A stretch of DNA of 26,183 nucleotides from CAZGCA01 sp964524145. Its GTDB lineage: Bacteria; Hydrogenedentota; CAZGCA01. The DNA lies in contig CAZGCA010000088.1 in NCBI GenBank assembly GCA_964524145.1, positions 1 through 26,183 of the forward strand, in the 5' to 3' direction. The notes beneath the pieces were generated by a model, which saw only the letters and a program-made list of their open reading frames with translations, searched no databases and was not told where the DNA came from. Positions 16,705 to 24,210 of the stretch are shown here, one piece after another. The stretch's first letter is position 1, and every line of letters starts with the position of its first letter. The position numbers were made by a program, and so were the translations under genes.

Positions 16705-18138
16705 CTAAAACGAAAGAAGCACGTGCCAGATGTACATGTGGCCAAGTGCGTCAATACCCTCCCACACTTCGCGGACGAGGTCTTTGTCTCCCGGAATCTC
16801 GGGCAGTTGCTCGAGCTTCTGTTCCCAGGGGATGCACACGCCCGGCTTGATCTTCAACCCTTTTTCCTTAGCCATTCGAGCGACGGGGTCTTCCCCAGTG
16901 GCGCTTTCGCTCTGGTCGCTCTGAGAATCGTCGTGCGAGTTCGACGAGCCCGACCCATACACCCCGTATTCGCGTGTGAACTCTGTCATGGCCCTGACAT
17001 TCTCGACCTTGGCGTCGTTCTGAACGATGGCGCTGGCGTCCATGATGTAGCCGCCGTCGCCCGCCACGTCGTCGATCACCTTCTTGCAGTATGCACGCAC
17101 ATCGTCCGGCGAACCGATGGTGAGCAGATAGTTGGGAATGCCGCCGCTGAGACAGAACTTGTGTCCAATCGCCTTGTGAACCTCGACGATGTCAGCTCTG
17201 TCGACGTGATAGACGATGCTCCGGTCGGGCAGTTCGGCGAAATGTTCCAGGTGAGCGTTCCAGTCCCCTTCGGCGTAGAACAACACTTGATGTCCCTGGG
17301 CCCATATTGCCTCGACGATCGGCTTTAGCGTCGGCCAGTAGAGCGTCTCGAACTGCGCCGGCGAGATGAACGGCACGCAGCCTCGATGCATCCAGATCGT
17401 GATAGGAACGTTCTTATCGGGATCGGCACCGGACAGCGCCACGTGCAGCAGGTGCGGCATCATGGCTTCGCACGCCGCCAGAACCTTCTCCGGCCTCTCG
17501 AACAGGTCCATGGTGAGCCCAATATACCCGCGCATCTTGTCGGCGATAACGTCGAACGGTGCCTTGAGAATCCCCGAGATCGCCGAAACGGTTCCCGACT
17601 CGGTACGCAACATCTCGCCCTGCGGGCCGAACGCGTTGAAGTAGTTCAGCATCGCCATGCCGCCCTTCAAAAAGGACAGGTTGTTCTCGTACGAGGTCGG
17701 TTCGCCTTTCGCGCTGACGGCCGTCGAGACACGCGGCAGCCACGTGTTAAACAGAAACCCGGTCGGGTTATCTATAAGCTCATCGTACTCGTCCGGTTTC
17801 ATGAACGCATTCTCTTCCGACGGCTCGCGGTACTGAAACCCGGTATCGGCCGGAATGTCAATTCCCGGAACGCCGTAGTACGTGAGCCCGACGGCCTGGG
17901 TCAACCCGGTCCACACGTACACCATATTCCCGACCACGGCGTCCCAGTCGAATTCGGCTGCACACTTGCGGGCAGCGGCAAACGCCTTCTCGTAATCGTG
18001 GGCAACCTCCTGGCACGTATACCCGGCGTACTTGGCCGTAAACTCCGCAACAAACGGACGGATCGGAATTTTGTCCGGCTTCTCGTTCCGCATTGCGGTC
18101 ATGTAGCGATTGAGCCGTTCGGCGTAAAGTTCTTCCAT
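16705..18138 (-). CDS. URO-D-superfamily protein lacking the zinc-site motif, with C-terminal extension
   Basis: 477 residues, longer than the usual 340-370. The URO-D barrel spans about 10-395 (SGGIPNYLLTIGSPDDVRAYCKK and VENVRAMTEFTREYG near the end). The H-x-C pair of corrinoid methyltransferases is replaced: the equivalent strand reads VLFYAEGDW at about 285-293. This branch occurs in many environmental bacteria with unknown function. A Ser/Asp-rich linker (about 395-415, GSGSSNSHDDSQSDQSES) precedes a 60-residue tail of unknown role that ends in aromatic residues. The start follows AAAGGAG with a 5-nt spacer. It lies 42 bp behind the isomerase and is probably cotranscribed with it. No haem genes are nearby, so a role in porphyrin synthesis is unlikely. 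Confidence 0.82.
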   Translation of the reverse strand: MEELYAERLNRYMTAMRNEKPDKIPIRPFVAEFTAKYAGYTCQEVAHDYEKAFAAARKCAAEFDWDAVVGNMVYVWTGLTQAVGLTYYGVPGIDIPADTGFQYREPSEENAFMKPDEYDELIDNPTGFLFNTWLPRVSTAVSAKGEPTSYENNLSFLKGGMAMLNYFNAFGPQGEMLRTESGTVSAISGILKAPFDVIADKMRGYIGLTMDLFERPEKVLAACEAMMPHLLHVALSGADPDKNVPITIWMHRGCVPFISPAQFETLYWPTLKPIVEAIWAQGHQVLFYAEGDWNAHLEHFAELPDRSIVYHVDRADIVEVHKAIGHKFCLSGGIPNYLLTIGSPDDVRAYCKKVIDDVAGDGGYIMDASAIVQNDAKVENVRAMTEFTREYGVYGSGSSNSHDDSQSDQSESATGEDPVARMAKEKGLKIKPGVCIPWEQKLEQLPEIPGDKDLVREVWEGIDALGHMYIWHVLLSF

Positions 18139-18180
18139 GTCTACTCCTTTCCAAACAGAGGTGGAGTGCGCAAGTATCTA

Positions 18181-19005
18181 CTAAATCAACGATTTCAGGT
18201 GCTTCAGGCTTCGTTCGGCCTGGTCCACCGTACCGCATTCTACCGAGAACACAATGTCGCGAGGGACGCCGCGGCAGATCTCGATCACTTTCGACCAGTC
18301 GACCACACCCTCGCCGCACGCGCAGCCCACCGGCGTGCCCGTGACCTTGCCGCGTTCGGTCTCGGACTGCTCGACCGAGATGTCTTTCGCGTGCAGATGG
18401 ACAAGCCGGTCGGCAACACGCTCGAGCCACGCGATCGGGTCCTGACCCGCAATATAGCTGTTGCCCGTATCGAAGTTGATCCCGATCACAGGCGAGTCGA
18501 CCAGGTTGTAGATGCGGTCAAGACCGTCCGGGCTCTTGCTGTACTGCTGGTGCGGCTCGATACCGATGAGTATCCCTCGCCGTTCGGCAACCTTCGCCGC
18601 CTCTTGCAGCGTGTACCGCATCAGCACGTGGTCCTCTTCTTCGGTTGTCCACTCCGGCTTGCGCCCTTCGTCGGTGTTGACAACCGGTGCGCCGCACTCT
18701 GCTGCAAACCGGATCGCCTGTTTGAGGTACTCCGTGCCGATCTCCGGTTTGCACAACGGCGTGTGCGCCGACAGACTGGACAGTCCTATCCCCGCCTTCT
18801 CGCAGGCATGTTTGATCCGGTACGGATCGTCGAGCATCGAGACACTGTGAAAGTAGCCCGCCTCGCTCAGCAACTCGCGGCCCCAATGGACCATCGGCTC
18901 GACATACTCGTATCCCAGCTCCGCAGCCTTCTCGACACCCCACTCGAAGCTTTTGTCGTCATGCCGCACGAACTCCATGTTGACGCCAACATATATCTTC
19001 CCCAT
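18181..19005 (-). CDS. Sugar phosphate isomerase/epimerase family (xylose isomerase-like TIM barrel)
   Basis: 274 residues, no signal peptide. The fold is that of AP-endonuclease-2-like isomerases (hydroxypyruvate isomerase, tagatose and psicose 3-epimerases). The metal ligands are visible as E150 (GILIGIEPH), D179 (GINFDTGNS), H205 (LVHLHAKD) and E256 (FSVECGT). Typical reactions are epimerisation or isomerisation of ketoses; related proteins with Gfo/Idh partners act on 3-keto sugars by elimination. Its place next to Gfo/Idh and ThuA genes favours the latter group. It follows the ADC-like gene by 75 bp. An AGGAG lies about 13 nt before the ATG. Confidence 0.9.
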   Translation of the reverse strand: MGKIYVGVNMEFVRHDDKSFEWGVEKAAELGYEYVEPMVHWGRELLSEAGYFHSVSMLDDPYRIKHACEKAGIGLSSLSAHTPLCKPEIGTEYLKQAIRFAAECGAPVVNTDEGRKPEWTTEEEDHVLMRYTLQEAAKVAERRGILIGIEPHQQYSKSPDGLDRIYNLVDSPVIGINFDTGNSYIAGQDPIAWLERVADRLVHLHAKDISVEQSETERGKVTGTPVGCACGEGVVDWSKVIEICRGVPRDIVFSVECGTVDQAERSLKHLKSLI

Positions 19006-19080
19006 TGTGGCTCTATCTCTCCTTTCTGTCGTTCCCGCCGTTTCTCTTGCCCTTCCCGTGCGCGATCATCACGGCTATCC

Positions 19081-19911
19081 TCACCAATCGTACTTCATCC
19101 GCGAGAACTTGAGATACGTTTTCGGCTCGACATCGGCGACGACTTTCGCACCCATCATGGTATTGTTACCTTTTGTGTATGTCGACCCGAGCACGGTCAC
19201 GGGCTTCAGCTTGTGCCACGGCGAGTCGTAAGGCGATTCCCGCGTTACGACATCGGCGTTGCAGTACTCGATGTTGTAGGGGCGGAACCGCGTGACTTGC
19301 CTGACAAGCTTGGGCGTGTACTCGGGGCCGCCGCCGGGCGGACTGAAGCTCCAGATGTTGAACGCAACGGCATCCATCTTGGTCTCGTCTTTGAAGACCT
19401 CGCGCGTGATTTCCTCATACTCGGCGGATTCGGGCTTCTCGGTCACCGTAGCGTGAATCTCGAAAAACTTGATACCGCGACGCTCGACCCAACCATCGAT
19501 CTTGTCGCCGTCTCGTTTCAGCGACACCTTCGCCATCTTCTTCGGATACCCCTGCAATTCCCGACCCAGGAACACCGGGATATCGTCGTCCTCCGGCATG
19601 CCCACGCAGTATGTGCCCAGCTCGCCATCATATTCGCACACGATCGATATCGCCGCCATCGTGTACGTCACACCGAAGTTGGTCTTCGGAAAGTCCGCAA
19701 TGAAGGCTACGACAAGCGGTTCCTTGTACGGTTCCAGCGGAGCCGGGAGCAGGCCCTCGATAGCTTCCGGCGTCGCCTTCCACGCCACGTTCAGCATTTC
19801 TGCGTCTGTATAGAGTGCCTGTGCCTGCGTCTCACTACCCCCAATAAGCGCCAGCCAACACCCCAGCACAACCCATACAACCACGCTTCGACTAGAGGGA
19901 ATTCGCTGCAT
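19081..19911 (-). CDS. Exported acetoacetate-decarboxylase-like protein
   Basis: 276 residues, about the length of acetoacetate decarboxylase (about 245) plus a signal peptide (residues 1-31, hydrophobic VVVWVVLGCWLALIGG then AQA). The catalytic block GRELQGYPKK is complete, with the Lys pair K124-K125 matching the Schiff-base Lys and its neighbour in the clostridial enzyme. The barrel strands on both sides (YTMAAISIVCEYDG, GTYCVGMPEDDDIPVFLGRE) also fit. ADC-fold members decarboxylate beta-keto acids or do aldol and hydratase chemistry on keto acids. An export signal is unusual in this family. It is first in the 19911-to-8789 block, after AAAGGAGG and the promoter at 19996-20024. Confidence 0.88.
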   Translation of the reverse strand: MQRIPSSRSVVVWVVLGCWLALIGGSETQAQALYTDAEMLNVAWKATPEAIEGLLPAPLEPYKEPLVVAFIADFPKTNFGVTYTMAAISIVCEYDGELGTYCVGMPEDDDIPVFLGRELQGYPKKMAKVSLKRDGDKIDGWVERRGIKFFEIHATVTEKPESAEYEEITREVFKDETKMDAVAFNIWSFSPPGGGPEYTPKLVRQVTRFRPYNIEYCNADVVTRESPYDSPWHKLKPVTVLGSTYTKGNNTMMGAKVVADVEPKTYLKFSRMKYDW

Positions 19912-19995
19912 ATGCGCATCCTCCTTTCGACGCCGGCGCTATCCCGCGGCGATCGGCGCGGCCACCATTTCCGCAGTCGACAACCTACCTGAGAC

Positions 19996-20024
19996 ATTCT
20001 ACCGCGTTTGAAGGGAAAAGTCAC
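19996..20024 (-). promoter_or_regulatory. Candidate sigma70-like promoter for the 19911-to-8789 block
   Basis: On the minus strand GTGACT (20019-20024, four of six matches) and TAGAAT (19996-20001, five of six) are 17 nt apart. Transcription would start near 19989, about 78 nt ahead of the ADC-like ATG. Confidence 0.4.
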
Positions 20025-20109
20025 GGGGTGACGTGTGGGGATTTCGGGGAGACCTCACTTGTCTTTGGCAGGCTCTCACTCCTTCTTGGAGCGGCCTCCG
20101 CGCAAATTT

Positions 20110-20146
20110 GAGCCCTCTGTCCCAACGATGCTGAGACAGAGGGCTC
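20110..20146 (-). terminator. Terminator-like hairpin after first pseudopilin gene
   Basis: Perfect 12-bp inverted repeat GAGCCCTCTGTC (20110-20121) and GACAGAGGGCTC (20135-20146) with a 13-nt loop, 26 nt beyond the stop at 20173. In the transcript the stem is followed by AAAUUUG, a short U stretch, so termination may be partial. It separates the pseudopilin genes from the catabolic block. Confidence 0.6.
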
Positions 20147-20172
20147 GAGAAGAGCGAACTACCGAACGAAAT

Positions 20173-21075
20173 CTAGCCGCCCGTTAGAGCTCCACCTGCG
20201 GCTGCTGCCCAGGCAATACAGACAGGGAAACGGCCCGGGTACTTCAAGAACTCGACGTGGCCATCCATGTAGAGCACGTTGGCCCCGCCCGGAACGTGGT
20301 TGAAGTCTTGCGACGAGGTGATGACAATGTCATACATCACCATCAGTTCGCTTTGTGCAAGAGCGCTCCCGGCGGGGTTGTTTATGTCCGTGATGAAGAA
20401 CCGCTCGATACCCTCGCGGAGCCGGTACATTGTCATCTCCCTGCCGCTCTCCTTGGTGAATGAGATGTCCTGATCGAACGCCTCTACGTTTTGGGTTAAG
20501 AAAGCGGTAGTGAGGGGGGCCGTATACGCTTCCGCAAACCCTTCGTCGATCTCGGGAGGTTGCTGGTTCTCATCCGTTCCATCAACCAGGACGTGGTCTT
20601 TCGTGATCGCCCAACCGTGGTACCAGTACGATATGGCGTCAAACCTGCAAGGATCGAATGGTTTGTTCGGATCCATGTCCCGGTTAAAGTGACCCTCGTC
20701 CCAGGCCGATTGTCCGTCGCCGTCGGACGGACAGATCAAGATGGCAGGATCGGTCAGGTACTCGGGGTAAATTGCCGGCCCGTCAGGCATCATCCAGAAG
20801 AAGTTGGCATACTGGCAAGGTTCCGCGCCGATGACTCCCGGGCCAGTGTTATAATCGAGCGTTGAAACGTGGGTCTTGAGTTGCGGGAATCTGCCGTTCC
20901 ACTCGTTCGAGTACATCTTGAAAACAATGCCCAACTGTTTCAGGTTGTTGGCGCAGCTTGCCCGCCGGGCCGCCTCCCTTGCTCTCGCCAGCGCCGGCAG
21001 CAGTATCGCCGCCAGTATGCCGATGATCGCGATGACCACCAGAAGTTCTATTAATGTAAACCCGCGTCTCTTCAT
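20173..21075 (-). CDS. Pseudopilin-like protein with H-x10-DG C-terminal signature (copy 1)
   Basis: 300 residues. MKRRGFTLIELLVVIAIIGI is a type IV prepilin leader: cleavage after G5, then N-methylated F, with a 20-residue hydrophobic helix. ALARAREAARRASCANNLKQ follows, as in planctomycete-type DUF1559/type II secretion G-like proteins. The C-terminal part has ICPSD, YRLREGIERFFITDINNPAG and HVPGGANVLYMDGHVEFLKYPG. Such proteins are processed by a prepilin peptidase and are thought to lie at the cell surface or in a secretion pseudopilus; the exact role is unknown. The ATG follows AAGGAGG. The tail ends in an Ala/Gly-rich stretch not seen in the other two copies. Confidence 0.92.
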   Translation of the reverse strand: MKRRGFTLIELLVVIAIIGILAAILLPALARAREAARRASCANNLKQLGIVFKMYSNEWNGRFPQLKTHVSTLDYNTGPGVIGAEPCQYANFFWMMPDGPAIYPEYLTDPAILICPSDGDGQSAWDEGHFNRDMDPNKPFDPCRFDAISYWYHGWAITKDHVLVDGTDENQQPPEIDEGFAEAYTAPLTTAFLTQNVEAFDQDISFTKESGREMTMYRLREGIERFFITDINNPAGSALAQSELMVMYDIVITSSQDFNHVPGGANVLYMDGHVEFLKYPGRFPVCIAWAAAAGGALTGG

Positions 21076-21118
21076 TCTCTACCTCCTTCTCTGTAAACTT
21101 CCACACACTTTACCCAAT

Positions 21119-21149
21119 ATCATACCATGCACCCGAACCCTCGGGTCAA
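21119..21149 (-). promoter_or_regulatory. Promoter-like element before pseudopilin copy 1, with overlapping hairpin
   Basis: TTGACC (21144-21149) and TATGAT (21119-21124) are 19 nt apart on the minus strand, about 37 nt upstream of the start site to ATG. The hairpin ACCCGA-accc-TCGGGT (21131-21146) overlaps the -35 box and sits just past the stop of copy 2, so it may also attenuate readthrough. The 19-nt spacer is longer than ideal. Confidence 0.35.
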
Positions 21150-21153
21150 GACG

Positions 21154-22074
21154 CTAGAGGTAGAGGTCCAGGATGGTCTGCTTCACTATCCCCCCGTAAG
21201 TCGGGCTGACGACATTCACCGGGTAGGTTGACGGATACTTCATGAACTCGACGTGGCCGTCCATGAACAGCACGTTGGCGCCGCCTGGAATGTGGCTGAA
21301 GTCTTCGGCAATCGTGCTGACAGCATCCCACATCACCGCCAACTCGCTTTGTGCCAGAGCGCTCGCAGCGGGATTGTTGATGTCCGTGACGAAGAACCGC
21401 TCGATACCTTCACGTAAACGGTACACGGTGACATCCCCGCCGCCGTCTCTTGTGAACTGAAAGTCCTGGTCGTAAGCCCTCACATCTCCCCCAAGCAGCA
21501 TGGCCCACCACGCTTCAGTGTAGCCGGGGTCTATGTTGATACCGTATCCGGAAGGCATCGCGTTCTCATCCGTTCCCGGAATGAGGATGCCATTGTCTTT
21601 CGTGAACGCCCACCCATAGTAATTGTAGGATATCGCATCCAACCGGCACGGGTCATACGGCTTGCTTCTGTCATTGTCCCGATTGAACCAGCCCCCGTCC
21701 AACATAGTGCGACCGTCGGAATCTGACGGGCAGATAAGAATTGCGGGATCCGTCAGGTACTCGGGGTAGATTGCCGGCCCGTCGGGAACGTACCAGATGA
21801 GGTTGACATACTGGCACGGTGGCTCGCCAACGACCGGTTCAAAGTTTTGCGCAGCGGTCGAAGCATGTGTCTTGAGCTGTGGGAACCGCCCATCCCACTC
21901 GTTCGAGTACATCTTGAAGATCAGCCCCCACTGTTTCAGGTTGTTCTGGCACGATGAGCGGCGGGCCGCCTCGCGCGCACGCGCCAGGGCCGGCAACAGT
22001 ATCGCCGCCAGAATACCGATAATCGCGATAACCACCAGCAGTTCTATTAGTGTAAATCCGCAAGATTTCTTCAT
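21154..22074 (-). CDS. Pseudopilin-like protein with H-x10-DG C-terminal signature (copy 2)
   Basis: 306 residues, start at 22074 (GGGAGG ribosome site); the open frame to 22161 adds only non-family residues. MKKSCGFTLIELLVVIAIIG is the prepilin leader, with a Cys before the Gly at the cleavage site. It closely resembles copy 1 throughout: NEWDGRFPQLKTH, DGPAIYPEYLTDPAILICPSD, then DISYN-type and YRLREGIERFFVTDINNPAA blocks and HIPGGANVLFMDGHVEFMKYP. The pair therefore arose by tandem duplication. It has its own promoter-like signal at 22268-22297. Confidence 0.92.
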   Translation of the reverse strand: MKKSCGFTLIELLVVIAIIGILAAILLPALARAREAARRSSCQNNLKQWGLIFKMYSNEWDGRFPQLKTHASTAAQNFEPVVGEPPCQYVNLIWYVPDGPAIYPEYLTDPAILICPSDSDGRTMLDGGWFNRDNDRSKPYDPCRLDAISYNYYGWAFTKDNGILIPGTDENAMPSGYGINIDPGYTEAWWAMLLGGDVRAYDQDFQFTRDGGGDVTVYRLREGIERFFVTDINNPAASALAQSELAVMWDAVSTIAEDFSHIPGGANVLFMDGHVEFMKYPSTYPVNVVSPTYGGIVKQTILDLYL

Positions 22075-22267
22075 TGGATTACCTCCCTCGGTACAAGGTG
22101 TACCCGTTCTCTCCCACACCCCACAGCCGGAATCGCTGATTGTCCGGAACGGGGCAACCACACTCGCCTATGTCACTGCAAATAACCGCAGCTTCTTTAC
22201 CACCTCCCTTCTCTTCGCGAGCGACATCCGTCGACACCCACGTTTCTCACCCGCATTGCCAACGCAC

Positions 22268-22297
22268 ATCATACCCCCAGCGACCGTTACCCGTCAA
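22268..22297 (-). promoter_or_regulatory. Sigma70-like promoter before pseudopilin copy 2
   Basis: TTGACG (22292-22297) and TATGAT (22268-22273), each five of six to consensus, are separated by 18 nt on the minus strand. The start would be near 22261, giving a leader of about 187 nt. The rest of the 238-bp gap (22075-22312) shows no gene. Confidence 0.45.
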
Positions 22298-22312
22298 CCG
22301 CCCGCAAACTGG

Positions 22313-23311
22313 TCAAGGCACCGAGAATTTGATAGCTTGAGACGGCCCGTTTTGGTCGCCGCCCAAATACTTGGCTACACACGGTGTCACCGGGTAATCG
22401 CCGGGATACTTGATAAACTCGACGTGGCCGTCCATGTACAACACGTTGGCGCCTCCCGGCACGTGGTTGAAGCGTGCAATGCTGTCAACGGCGTCCAGCC
22501 CGCCCGTGCTTATCACGTCCATCATGACGAATATCTCGCTCTGAGCCTTGGCGCTTCCCGCCGGGTTGTTAATATCCGTTATGCTGAACCGCTCGATCCC
22601 TTCCCGCAGCCGGTATATCGTGTTCGACCCCGCGTTGCCTCCGGACCCCGAAATGGGGTAGGTCGACGGGAACTCGTCGTACACTTCCTGGAGGCTTGAC
22701 CAACGCCAGAGGGTTGAACCATTCGGGTCAAAAGTCAGATCGCTGTCGGCGTATTCGCCGCTCCAACCAATAGGTCCCGCCTGGGCCTGTGCCACGCGCC
22801 ATCCCACAAAATCGCTGTCGCTGGTGGTCATCCAACCAATATAGTCGTATGACGATGCAAGGCCAATCATTTGGAACCCGTGCGAAACAGCAGGGATCAG
22901 AACCTCTGTCCCCCACACCGCAACCTGTTGCTCGTTTGGATACCAGATAATCGGGCCGCTCTGCAACGCTTCAAGTGCTGCACGGCCTGTCCCTGCCGTC
23001 GGTGACGAGGGACAGAACGCAATATTAAGGTCCGTCAGGTACTCGGGATATAGCTGGTCGTACCCCAGAATCTGGGGGTTGAAGAAGTAGGCCCCGAAAT
23101 ATCCAAGCACGTCATTCATCGGGAACCTGCCGTTCCACTCGTTCGCGTACATCTTGAGGACGACACCGAACTGTTTCAGGTTGTTCGCGCAACTGGCACG
23201 GCGTGCAGCCTCGCGCGCGCGCGCCAGCGCCGGCAGCAGTATCGCTGCCAGAATACCGATGATCGCGATGACCACCAGGAGTTCTATGAGTGTGAATCCG
23301 CGTCTTTTCAT
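22313..23311 (-). CDS. Pseudopilin-like protein with H-x10-DG C-terminal signature (copy 3)
   Basis: 332 residues, start at 23311 behind GGAGG. The leader is identical to copy 1 (MKRRGFTLIELLVVIAII), as is most of the first 45 residues. The middle differs: FPMNDVLGYFGAYFFNPQILG replaces the FPQLKTH block, and CPSSP replaces CPSD. The C-terminal YRLREGIERFSITDINNPAG and HVPGGANVLYMDGHVEFIKYPG are kept. It is the most divergent copy and about 30 residues longer, mostly between residues 90 and 230. The frame to 23410 upstream is unlikely coding. Confidence 0.92.
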   Translation of the reverse strand: MKRRGFTLIELLVVIAIIGILAAILLPALARAREAARRASCANNLKQFGVVLKMYANEWNGRFPMNDVLGYFGAYFFNPQILGYDQLYPEYLTDLNIAFCPSSPTAGTGRAALEALQSGPIIWYPNEQQVAVWGTEVLIPAVSHGFQMIGLASSYDYIGWMTTSDSDFVGWRVAQAQAGPIGWSGEYADSDLTFDPNGSTLWRWSSLQEVYDEFPSTYPISGSGGNAGSNTIYRLREGIERFSITDINNPAGSAKAQSEIFVMMDVISTGGLDAVDSIARFNHVPGGANVLYMDGHVEFIKYPGDYPVTPCVAKYLGGDQNGPSQAIKFSVP

Positions 23312-23550
23312 TTGATTCTTCCTCCTCCGTGAATCGTTGCAAGCCCTCTTGCCACCATGCCCCCGGCCGCGACTTCTCGTCCGGGACATGAGAACCACAG
23401 TTGACCGCACAACTTCGGATCGATTTGTTCGGGCCTTGTTCCACCCCCTTTCTCCCTGTCGCTGATCTTCAATGCTCCGCCTATGCTCCCGCCTGGTAGC
23501 CTGAACAGCGTGCTCCGTTCCTCCCGCACCTGCTCTCGCGTACGTCTTGA

Positions 23551-23580
23551 ATGGTACAACTGAAACCGTTTAGTTGTCAA
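23551..23580 (-). promoter_or_regulatory. Promoter-like element for pseudopilin copy 3 with internal inverted repeat
   Basis: Minus strand TTGACA (23575-23580, perfect) and TACCAT (23551-23556, four of six), 18-nt spacer. A perfect 6-bp inverted repeat ACAACT (23556-23561) and AGTTGT (23572-23577) fills the spacer and touches both boxes, as an operator could. The leader to the ATG would be about 230 nt. Confidence 0.4.
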
Positions 23581-23606
23581 GTACAGATATTCATGTTTTT
23601 GCCCGG

Positions 23607-23636
23607 TTGACAATCGATCGTCCGTTGATGTACAAC
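23607..23636 (+). promoter_or_regulatory. Promoter-like element for the SCP2 / CoA-transferase genes
   Basis: Plus strand TTGACA (23607-23612, perfect) and TACAAC (23631-23636, four of six) with an 18-nt spacer; start near 23643, 67 nt before the ATG. The 11-mer cggttgacaat at 23604-23614 is repeated exactly at 24051-24061, ahead of the leader ORF and CoA-transferase. Confidence 0.4.
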
Positions 23637-23709
23637 ATGATCGCTGATGATGTTCTCGTTGTTGTGCAAAGGGTAAGGAGCAACATTCGAAGGAAGGAGA
23701 GCTGACACC

Positions 23710-24039
23710 ATGCCAACAGTCAAAGAGATCTTCGATGCGATGCCGATGGCGTTCAACAAGGAGGCCGCTGCCGGTATGAACGCGGTCTATCAGTATGATA
23801 TTACCGGTGAAGGCGGCGGGAAGTGGTACAGCGCGATCAAGGACGGCGAGCTCACGATTGCCGAAGGCGAACACGAGAGTCCCGACATTACGCTGACCAT
23901 GGCCGCTCAGGACTACATTGACATGATTGCGGGCACGCTCAACGGTCAGATGGCGTTCATGAGTGGTAAGCTGAAGATCGCCGGCAACATGGGCCTGGCG
24001 ATGAAGCTTAACACGCTGTTCAAGCAACCGGGACAATAG
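23710..24039 (+). CDS. SCP2 sterol-binding domain protein
   Basis: 109 residues, a stand-alone SCP2 domain of usual length. The pattern is typical: VKEIFDAMPMAFNKEAAAGMNAVYQYDITGEG opens it (written here as VKEIFDAMPMAF and MNAVYQYDITGEG blocks), then KWYSAIKDGELTIAEGE, SPDITLTMAAQDYIDMIAGTLNGQMAFMSGKLKIAGNMGLAMKL (DITLTMAAQDY and MSGKLKIAGNMGLAMKL). Such domains form a hydrophobic tunnel that binds lipids or acyl groups. It is cytoplasmic. GGAGAG lies about 9 nt before the ATG. It shares its strand with the CoA-transferase 239 bp further on, suggesting lipid or acyl-CoA metabolism; the ligand is unknown. Confidence 0.93.
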   Translation: MPTVKEIFDAMPMAFNKEAAAGMNAVYQYDITGEGGGKWYSAIKDGELTIAEGEHESPDITLTMAAQDYIDMIAGTLNGQMAFMSGKLKIAGNMGLAMKLNTLFKQPGQ

Positions 24040-24210
24040 GAACCTCGGGACGGTTGACAATATTGCGCGCGCCCATAGCACGGTGACGGGCGAGTGGGGC
24101 CACTGCAATCACTAATCGGCGGTCATGCGGTGATGCATTCGTGAGACACTGGTTGTGTCCGGTCGATACGACGCCGCATGGACCACTGCGCAGACTTCAA
24201 GGGGGGAGAT

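Larger units (their letters stand above)
23312..23709. other. Divergent intergenic regulatory region
   Basis: 398 bp between the minus-strand pseudopilin copy 3 and the plus-strand SCP2 gene. The half near pseudopilin 3 (23312-23545) would be a long 5' leader and shows nothing I can name. The central 23551-23636 is AT-richer and holds two back-to-back promoter-like signals. No open frame here has a ribosome site or family resemblance. Confidence 0.6.

Noticed and set aside
17386..19992. 868-codon open frame on the plus strand
   Set aside because: It lies antisense to three well-supported genes, has no family pattern and is rich in Arg/His/Val as expected from reverse reading of GC-rich codons.
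24040..24210. Structured riboswitch-like leader before the CoA-transferase
   Set aside because: Only short, imperfect inverted repeats are visible and no known riboswitch core was recognised.
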